A DNA stretch of 10,755 bases from an uncultured Propionibacteriaceae bacterium (GTDB lineage: Bacteria; Actinomycetota; Actinomycetes; Propionibacteriales; Propionibacteriaceae), in assembly GCA_937859105.1 (NCBI GenBank), contig CALMAD010000407.1, positions 1 to 10,755 on the forward strand, written 5' to 3'. The notes below the pieces were generated by a model. The model was not told the origin of the DNA and did no database searches. It was given only the letters and a program-made list of their open reading frames with translations. Each line of letters opens with the position of its first letter. The stretch's first letter is position 1. The position numbers and the translations under genes are program-made. Of the stretch, positions 6,011 to 10,755 are shown one piece after another.

Positions 6011-7530
6011 AACGCGGCGATCTCCGCGACATCCGCGATGGTGTTCGCGGCCGCGGCGTCCATGTCGTCGCGATACCGCACCACCCGCGCGAATCGCAGC
6101 GCCCATCCACCCGGGTACCGCGTCGAACGCTGCAGACCATCGAAAGCCACCTCGACCACCTGCTCGGGCCGCACGTAGACGGTGTAGTCGTCTCGCCGCG
6201 TCTCCAACGCGAGGAACCGCTCGGTCTGCCACGCCAGCATCGCGTCGGTCATGCCCTTGAAGGTCTTGCCGAGCATGACCCAGCCACCCCGCCCGTCCCT
6301 TGCGCCGAGGTGGATGTTCGACAGCATTCCGCGACGACGCCCGCTGCCCCACTCCACGGCCAGCACCACGAGATCCAGCGTGTGCACCGGCTTCACCTTC
6401 AGCCAGGCGCCACCGCGGCGTCCGGCGGCGTAGGTCCCCGACAGCGACTTGACGACGACCCCTTCGTGGCCCTGGGACAGCACGTGCTGGTTGAAGGCCT
6501 CGGCGACGAACGGCTGATCGGTGATCGTCCGCTCGATGACGAACCGCACCGGCGCGCGGGCCGCCAGCAGTTCGGCACGTTCGGTCAGCGGCCGATCGAT
6601 GAGCGGCTCGCCGTCGAGGAACAGCACGTCGAAGAACCGCGGCGTGAGTTCGCCCTCCGGGACCGGCACGTGCGAGGCCCCTGCGGCGGCCGTCTCCTGG
6701 AACGGGCGCGGACGTCCGTCGGTACCCAGAGCGAGGGCTTCCCCGTCCAGAATGACGCTCGTCGCGTCGATCTCCCCCGCCGCCCGCACCACTCCGGGCA
6801 AGCGCTCGGTGACGTCGTCCAACGATCGAGTGAACACCCGGACGCCTTCTGCGCTCTTGTGCACCTGAATGCGGATGCCGTCGAGCTTCGCCTCCACCGC
6901 CACCGGCTCGCCGCCGAGCTTCGACATGGCCGCCCCCACATCGGACGCCGATGCCGCCAGCATCGGACGCACCGGCCGTCCCACCTGCACGTCGAGGGCC
7001 GCGAGCGCGCGCTCGCCGCCCGTCAGCGCCGCGGAGGCGATCGCCGTCGTCGATCCGGCCAGCATCGCCGCCCGCCGGACGAGCGCACTGTGGACCCCGG
7101 AAGCCACCGCCACCGCCTCGATGAGGACGCCGTCGAGCGCACCCTGTCGCACCTCGCCGGTGATGAGGCGAGCGAGGTAGGCCTGCTCCTCGGCCGTGGC
7201 GGATCCGAACAGCGCGCGGACGCCCTCCGCCCGCAGCGCTTGCGAACCCGCACCCGACAGGTCCGCGAGCCGCTGCAGGGCCGCGTCCACGTCGCCCACC
7301 GTGAGGCTCGGCACGGCGGCCGGCTCGGGCAGCTCACGCAAGGACCTCCACCCCACCCCCGTGCGGCGCTGACGGAGCGAGCCACCCAGGTACGTGGCGG
7401 CGATCTCGACCTCGTCGGGGCCGGCCTGCCGCAGGATGTCGGCCAGCACCGCGATCTTCCGCGTTCGTGAACGGATACCGGCGACCTGAAGCGACGCCGC
7501 GGCCACCGTGTGGAACAACATGCGGGCCAT
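6004..7530 (-). CDS. ligB: ATP-dependent DNA ligase (LigB type)
   Basis: The protein has 508 residues, matching mycobacterial LigB (about 507), and seals nicks in DNA using ATP. The N-terminal DNA-binding domain covers about 1-180. The adenylation domain carries motif I with the AMP-accepting Lys215 (EAKLDG), motif III (ILDGEA, Glu264), motif IIIa (FFDVLFLDG, 299-307), motif IV (EGVVVKS, 356-362) and motif V (WLKVKP, 376-381). The OB-fold follows, with PVHTLDLVVLAVEWGSGRRRG and YPGGWALRFARVVRYR. All catalytic motifs are intact. The ATG at 7530 follows AGGGG by four bases; an in-frame ATG at 7521 (MLFHTV) matches the usual start of homologues and is the alternative. The bacterium must also have an NAD-dependent LigA for replication, so this is an accessory repair ligase. 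It lies 19 bases downstream of the VSR-like gene and is probably co-transcribed with it. Confidence 0.95.
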   Translation of the reverse strand: MARMLFHTVAAASLQVAGIRSRTRKIAVLADILRQAGPDEVEIAATYLGGSLRQRRTGVGWRSLRELPEPAAVPSLTVGDVDAALQRLADLSGAGSQALRAEGVRALFGSATAEEQAYLARLITGEVRQGALDGVLIEAVAVASGVHSALVRRAAMLAGSTTAIASAALTGGERALAALDVQVGRPVRPMLAASASDVGAAMSKLGGEPVAVEAKLDGIRIQVHKSAEGVRVFTRSLDDVTERLPGVVRAAGEIDATSVILDGEALALGTDGRPRPFQETAAAGASHVPVPEGELTPRFFDVLFLDGEPLIDRPLTERAELLAARAPVRFVIERTITDQPFVAEAFNQHVLSQGHEGVVVKSLSGTYAAGRRGGAWLKVKPVHTLDLVVLAVEWGSGRRRGMLSNIHLGARDGRGGWVMLGKTFKGMTDAMLAWQTERFLALETRRDDYTVYVRPEQVVEVAFDGLQRSTRYPGGWALRFARVVRYRDDMDAAAANTIADVAEIAALR

Positions 7531-7549
7531 TCTGCCCCTGGGACAGCCC

Positions 7550-8458
7550 TCATCGTCGACGCCGCCCGAGTTGGGTCAGCCGCTCGCGCACGATGGCCAC
7601 GATGCGCTCGCGGACCTCGTTGGCGTCCTCAAGGACTTGCCGTGCCGAGAATCTGACGATCCACCAGCCGATCGAAGCCAGTTGCGTATCCCGATTCCGG
7701 TCACGCTCGAACGGTCCCTCCTCGCTGTGGAATGCACGTCCATCGGCCTCAAACCCAAGCTTCAACGGGATCAACGCCGCGTCGACATAGGCGCACCGCC
7801 CCGTGTCGCCCAGCCAGACCCGGTGGTTGGCCCGGAATCGGCAGGGCATCCGGACTGATCGCAGAATCTGGTGCAGGGAGCGCTCCGCCTCCGACCATGG
7901 TTCGTCGTGCGAATCCTCCAACAGGAAGCGACGCCGCGCGTCGCCGCGCCTCCTGCCGCGACCACGGAACGCCTCCCACAACTGAGCCATCGTGACGACA
8001 CCGCGACGCAGAGCCTCATCGATCACCTGGCCGCCGAGCTCAGGTATCAACTCGAGCACCGTCGCCGCCACTGACGTGAACCGCAGTCGGTTGACCTCGA
8101 TGACATCGTCGGGGTCGACGACTCCGCGACGCCACGCGAAGCCCTGCATCGGCGTCACCTTCGTCCGCCGCACCGCCGTGACCGTGCGGCACTCAAGTTC
8201 GGGCCACCACGTCAGACGGGCGGCGATGCGCCCGGTGAGCACCGCATCCGGATCGGCCATCTGCACGGCAGCTGCGCGCACCGTCAGATCATCGGCGTGC
8301 GCAGCCGCGGCCCAGACACCCGGCAACAACCGTCGGATGTGGCCGCGCCGCCCAGCCCGCGCCACGCGTTGGCGGGCGGCCGGGCCGAGCCGCCGCCCGT
8401 CGACGAGCGGCCCGTCACGAAGATCCTCCACACCCACACTATGGGCCTGTCGTTTCAC
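7550..8458 (-). CDS. DUF559/VSR-like putative endonuclease with AbiEi-like N-terminal domain
   Basis: This 302-residue protein belongs to a set common in actinobacteria. The N-terminal part (about 20-100) resembles the winged-helix and following region of AbiEi-type proteins (QRVARAGRRGHIRRLLPGVW). The C-terminal part (about 185-295) resembles very-short-patch-repair endonucleases: WSEAERSLH (Glu190), YVDAALIPLKLGFEADGRAFH (Asp226, Glu237, Asp239, His244), then FERDRNRDTQLASIGWWIVRF. The acidic residues of a metal-dependent nuclease are present, so cleavage activity is plausible, but the biological role of this family is not established. The GTG at 8458 has a poorly spaced AAGG; in-frame GTG codons at positions 8 and 10 are alternatives. 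No AbiEii-like toxin partner lies nearby, so a toxin-antitoxin reading is not supported. It is upstream of the ligase on the same strand. Confidence 0.83.
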   Translation of the reverse strand: MKRQAHSVGVEDLRDGPLVDGRRLGPAARQRVARAGRRGHIRRLLPGVWAAAAHADDLTVRAAAVQMADPDAVLTGRIAARLTWWPELECRTVTAVRRTKVTPMQGFAWRRGVVDPDDVIEVNRLRFTSVAATVLELIPELGGQVIDEALRRGVVTMAQLWEAFRGRGRRRGDARRRFLLEDSHDEPWSEAERSLHQILRSVRMPCRFRANHRVWLGDTGRCAYVDAALIPLKLGFEADGRAFHSEEGPFERDRNRDTQLASIGWWIVRFSARQVLEDANEVRERIVAIVRERLTQLGRRRR

Positions 8459-8845
8459 CCCTTGTCAGGGTGCAGTCACCCGTGCCTCACGTCCAGCGTG
8501 ACAAGCGGCGTGGATGACCCGGTGCACGTCCGCATCCGGAAGCGGAACCCTGGCCGATCCTGACGACCGGCGGGCGCCGCCCACGCGGTCGTTGGTGCAC
8601 GCGCGGCCACCTGTCACCACGACACCTCAGGAACGCAGCCGGACGCTGACGTCTCGCGGCGGCCCCCGCTTCTCGGGTGTCCTGGTGACAGATGCCCGGC
8701 AGCCACGCCACCGAACCAACCGCCTGGCACCGGCCGCCTCCCCGCGCAAGGCACGACAGCTCCGGTCGACAGCGGACTCACGGCGTCGCAGCCGACACGC
8801 AGCCCGCACCCCGCCCGGGCCGACGCGTCGCCCTACAGTGGCCCG
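8459..8845. other. 387-bp divergent intergenic region with nested inverted repeats
   Basis: No convincing gene lies here; the frames present are Arg/Pro/Thr/Ser-rich and look non-coding. On the left side CTTGTCA (8461-8467) and TGACAAG (8499-8505) form a 7-bp inverted repeat. Inside it, GGGTG-CAGT-CACCC (8468-8481) and CGTG-CCT-CACG (8481-8491) could form hairpins. On the minus strand CTGACA (8468-8463) and CATAGT (8443-8438) resemble a -35/-10 pair with a 19-base spacer, overlapping the annotated start of the VSR-like gene. At the right end is the leaderless promoter of the glycosylase gene. Nothing else was recognised. Confidence 0.5.
8834..8839 (+). promoter_or_regulatory. Predicted -10 box of the leaderless glycosylase gene
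   Basis: TACAGT (TAnnnT) followed by six bases and then the GTG at 8846. There is no Shine-Dalgarno sequence, and no -35 match at 17-18 bases. The geometry is identical to the iclR and acidic-ORF starts. Confidence 0.5.
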
Positions 8846-9766
8846 GTGACGGAACGATCTCGCACCTGGCGGCCGGCGTGGCCCTGCCCCGTGGGCCAGG
8901 TGTGGTCGAACTGGCGGCGCGGCAGCGGCGACCCGACGTACCGCATCGACACCGTCGGCAGGCACTGGCGCGGCCTTCGTACCCCTGAGGGCCCGGCGAC
9001 GCTACGGGTCCAGCCCCTGTCCGACACCGGCCGCATCGACGCCTCCGCCTGGGGCCCCGGCGCAGACTGGGCGCTGGAGAACCTCCCCGCCATGCTCGGC
9101 GCCCACGACGACCCCACCGGCTTCCGCACCCGACACACCGCGCTGGCCTCGGCCGCGAAGGCCCGCCCGCACTGGCGCGTCGGACGTGGCGGCTGCGTCA
9201 TGGACGCCCTCGTCCCCGCGATCATCGAACAGAAAGTCACCGGCCACGAGGCCTTCGGCGGCTTCCGGCGACTCGTCAAGCGCTTCGGCCGGCCGGCCGC
9301 CGGTCCCGGCGCCTCCCACGACCTGTGGATTCAGCCCGACCCGGCCACGTTGCGCCAGATCCCGTCGTGGGCGTGGCTTCAGCTCGGCATCGACGGCGCC
9401 CGGTCGGCCGGGATCATCCGAGCCGCGCGCGTGGCCGACTCGTTGGAGCGCACCCTGTCGGTCCCCCTCGACGTGGCGGATCGCCGTCTGCGTTCGCTCC
9501 CTGGCGTCGGCATCTGGACCTCCGCCGAAGTCCGTTCGCGCGCCCACGGCGACCCGGACGCCGTCTCCTTCGGCGATTTCCACGTCTCCCGCAACATCGG
9601 GTGGGCCCTCATCGGCGTCGAGCTGGACGACGACGGCCTCGACGATCTCCTCCAGCCGTACCGCGGTCACCGCTACCGGGTGCAGCGACTGCTCGAGCTC
9701 GCCTCGATCGGCCATCCGCGCCGGGGCCCGCGCATGGCCCCGCGCACCCACCTGCCCGTCCGCTGA
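8846..9766 (+). CDS. HhH-GPD DNA glycosylase, AlkA-like (3-methyladenine type)
   Basis: This 306-residue protein is of the helix-hairpin-helix DNA glycosylase superfamily, which flips damaged bases out of DNA and cuts the glycosidic bond. The N-terminal 110 residues are a poorly conserved beta-rich region as in AlkA. The HhH-GPD fold runs from about 118 to 285: ALVPAIIEQKVTGHEAFGGF (121-140), the hairpin LRSLPGVGIWTSAEV (215-229), and the presumed catalytic Asp244 in SFGDFHVSRN. There is no C-terminal cysteine cluster, so it is not an iron-sulfur Nth/MutY type. The expected substrates are alkylated purines; this is inferred from family resemblance. GTG at 8846 is chosen for its leaderless promoter geometry. 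It converges with the MFS gene across 25 bases in which I see no terminator hairpin. Confidence 0.9.
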   Translation: MTERSRTWRPAWPCPVGQVWSNWRRGSGDPTYRIDTVGRHWRGLRTPEGPATLRVQPLSDTGRIDASAWGPGADWALENLPAMLGAHDDPTGFRTRHTALASAAKARPHWRVGRGGCVMDALVPAIIEQKVTGHEAFGGFRRLVKRFGRPAAGPGASHDLWIQPDPATLRQIPSWAWLQLGIDGARSAGIIRAARVADSLERTLSVPLDVADRRLRSLPGVGIWTSAEVRSRAHGDPDAVSFGDFHVSRNIGWALIGVELDDDGLDDLLQPYRGHRYRVQRLLELASIGHPRRGPRMAPRTHLPVR

Positions 9767-9791
9767 CCCGCCCCTCGACACGCCGACCGCG

Positions 9792-10755
9792 TCATCCGAC
9801 CGCCACCGGACGCCGAATCGCCAGGCAGAAGAGCATCGCCAACCCGCACAGCCCGGCCGACCCCAGCCACGCCCAGGTGTACGCGCCTGTCGCATCGCGA
9901 ATCACTCCGGCCGCCGTCGCGACGACCGCAGCCCCCACCTGGTGGGACGCAAACACCCAGGAGAACACGATCGGACCGTCCTCTCCGAAAATCCGCCGGC
10001 ACAGCGTCACGGTCGGCGGAACCGTCGCCACCCAGTCCAGCCCGTAGAACACGATGAAGGCCCACATCGGCGGTTGCACGGACGGCCCGAACAGCCCCGG
10101 CAGCACCCCGAGCGAGGCTCCGCGCAGCAGGTAATAGGCGGCCAGCAGATACCGCGCGTCGACCCGGTCGGTCAGCCACCCGGACGCCACCGTCCCCAGC
10201 ACATCGAACACCCCCACCAGCGCCAGCAGACCGGCCGCGGTGGTGGACGGCATCCCGTGGTCGTGCGCAGCCGGCACGAAGTGAGTCCCGACAAGGCCGT
10301 TCGTGGAGGCACCACAGATCGCGAAACTGCCCGCCAGCAACCAGAAAGACCGACGCCGCGCCGCTCGCCCGAGCACCGCAATCGCGCGCGTGGCCACCCC
10401 GTGGTGCACGGCCGGCCTCGCCGCCGGCACGCCGGGATCGGCCCCGTAGGCGACGACGCCCACCTCGGCCGGGGAGTTCCTCATGAACGCCAAGACGACC
10501 GGCACCATCACGAGCGCTCCCGCCGTCACCACGATAGACGCCGCCCGCCACCCGCTCGCCTGCGTCACCGCCGCGAGCGTCGGAAGGAAGATGAGTTGCC
10601 CCGTCGCGGTCCCCGCGGTGAGGACGCCGGTCACCAGCCCCTGCCTCCGGACGAACCAGCGCCCGACGAGCAGTGCCACGAACCCCAGCGCCATCGAACC
10701 GGTCCCGAGCCCCACGAGGACGCCCCACAGCAGCACCAGCTGCCAGCAGATCGGA
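9792..10755 (-). CDS. MFS transporter, partial (N-terminus outside window)
   Basis: The frame stays open to the right edge, so the GTG at 10736 is not necessarily the start. At least 320 residues are visible and perhaps 80-100 are missing, judged from the usual MFS length of about 400. The visible part begins in a transmembrane helix (WQLVLLWGVLVGLGTGS) and contains about ten hydrophobic segments, with WFVRRQGLVTGVLTAG and SGWRAAS in the first half, a hydrophilic central loop (SPAEVGVVAYGADPGVPAARP) and ASGWLTDRVDARY in the second half. The layout resembles the oxalate/formate-antiporter and monocarboxylate-type MFS branch, so a small organic acid is a possible substrate. This is only a guess. 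The C-terminus is complete. No regulator for it is visible in the window. Confidence 0.88.
   Translation of the reverse strand, partial: PICWQLVLLWGVLVGLGTGSMALGFVALLVGRWFVRRQGLVTGVLTAGTATGQLIFLPTLAAVTQASGWRAASIVVTAGALVMVPVVLAFMRNSPAEVGVVAYGADPGVPAARPAVHHGVATRAIAVLGRAARRRSFWLLAGSFAICGASTNGLVGTHFVPAAHDHGMPSTTAAGLLALVGVFDVLGTVASGWLTDRVDARYLLAAYYLLRGASLGVLPGLFGPSVQPPMWAFIVFYGLDWVATVPPTVTLCRRIFGEDGPIVFSWVFASHQVGAAVVATAAGVIRDATGAYTWAWLGSAGLCGLAMLFCLAIRRPVAVG

Noticed and set aside
6310..7470. 386-residue plus-strand frame opposite the ligase
   Set aside because: It is an antisense shadow of the ligase, whose motifs I, III, IV and V are all intact on the minus strand.
7550..8458. Calling this gene part of an AbiE toxin-antitoxin pair
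   Set aside because: Only the N-terminal region resembles AbiEi; the adjacent gene is a DNA ligase, not a nucleotidyltransferase toxin.
8514..8849. 111-residue plus-strand frame ending in a GTGA overlap with the glycosylase start
   Set aside because: The overlap looks like coupling, but the product is a low-complexity Arg/Pro/Thr/Ser mix with no ribosome site, and the TACAGT promoter just before 8846 explains the glycosylase start without it.
9673..10728. 351-residue minus-strand frame overlapping the second transporter
   Set aside because: It is Gly/Arg-rich with no membrane segments, whereas the other minus frame gives a proper MFS sequence.
1..10755. tRNA, rRNA, CRISPR array, insertion sequence, integrase or phage genes
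   Set aside because: No T-arm-like GGTTCGA context, no regularly spaced direct repeats, no transposase or integrase motifs and no composition break were seen.

Overview
The window reads as chromosomal DNA of a high-GC Gram-positive bacterium (Actinomycetota). The evidence is strongly GC-biased codon use, GTG starts, and short overlaps or gaps between genes. Several genes have a TAnnnT -10 element exactly six bases before the start codon, which suggests leaderless mRNAs. There is also a mycobacterial-type ATP-dependent ligase and a stand-alone FBP zinc-finger protein. I cannot name the genus; Micrococcales-like is only an impression.

Region 1 (3-3364, minus strand) is a small catabolic unit. 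An IclR-family regulator lies upstream of an MHS-type MFS transporter, whose stop overlaps the start of a D-2-hydroxyacid dehydrogenase gene by one base. A perfect 16-bp inverted repeat sits in the iclR-transporter gap and overlaps the predicted -35 of the transporter promoter. It is a strong candidate operator. The likely logic is that an organic acid is imported, its 2-oxo/2-hydroxy form is interconverted, and IclR gates the pair.

Region 2 (3411-4957) holds an orphan LuxR-type response regulator and a small membrane protein of unknown role, both on the minus strand. On the plus strand a 59-residue very acidic protein, divergent from the membrane protein, is apparently translated from a leaderless mRNA. 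The iclR and luxR genes share an identical 11-mer containing TATCCT in their upstream regions.

Region 3 (4978-5979, plus strand) is a translationally coupled pair: an FBP-type zinc-finger protein (the fold of the EF-G-binding FusB C-terminus) and a four-helix membrane protein.

Region 4 (6004-9766) is rich in nucleic-acid enzymes. An ATP-dependent DNA ligase (LigB type) and a VSR/DUF559-like putative endonuclease form a minus-strand pair. They are divergent, across a 387-bp gap, from an AlkA-like HhH-GPD DNA glycosylase. This could be a loose base-excision-repair neighbourhood, but the functional link is inference. Region 5 (9792 to the right edge, minus strand) is a second MFS transporter whose N-terminus lies outside the window.

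No rRNA, tRNA, CRISPR array, insertion sequence or phage gene was seen. Nothing in the window is clearly a new system. The best leads are the IclR operator, the leaderless-promoter set, the acidic microprotein, the FBP-membrane protein pair and the ligase/VSR-like/glycosylase cluster.
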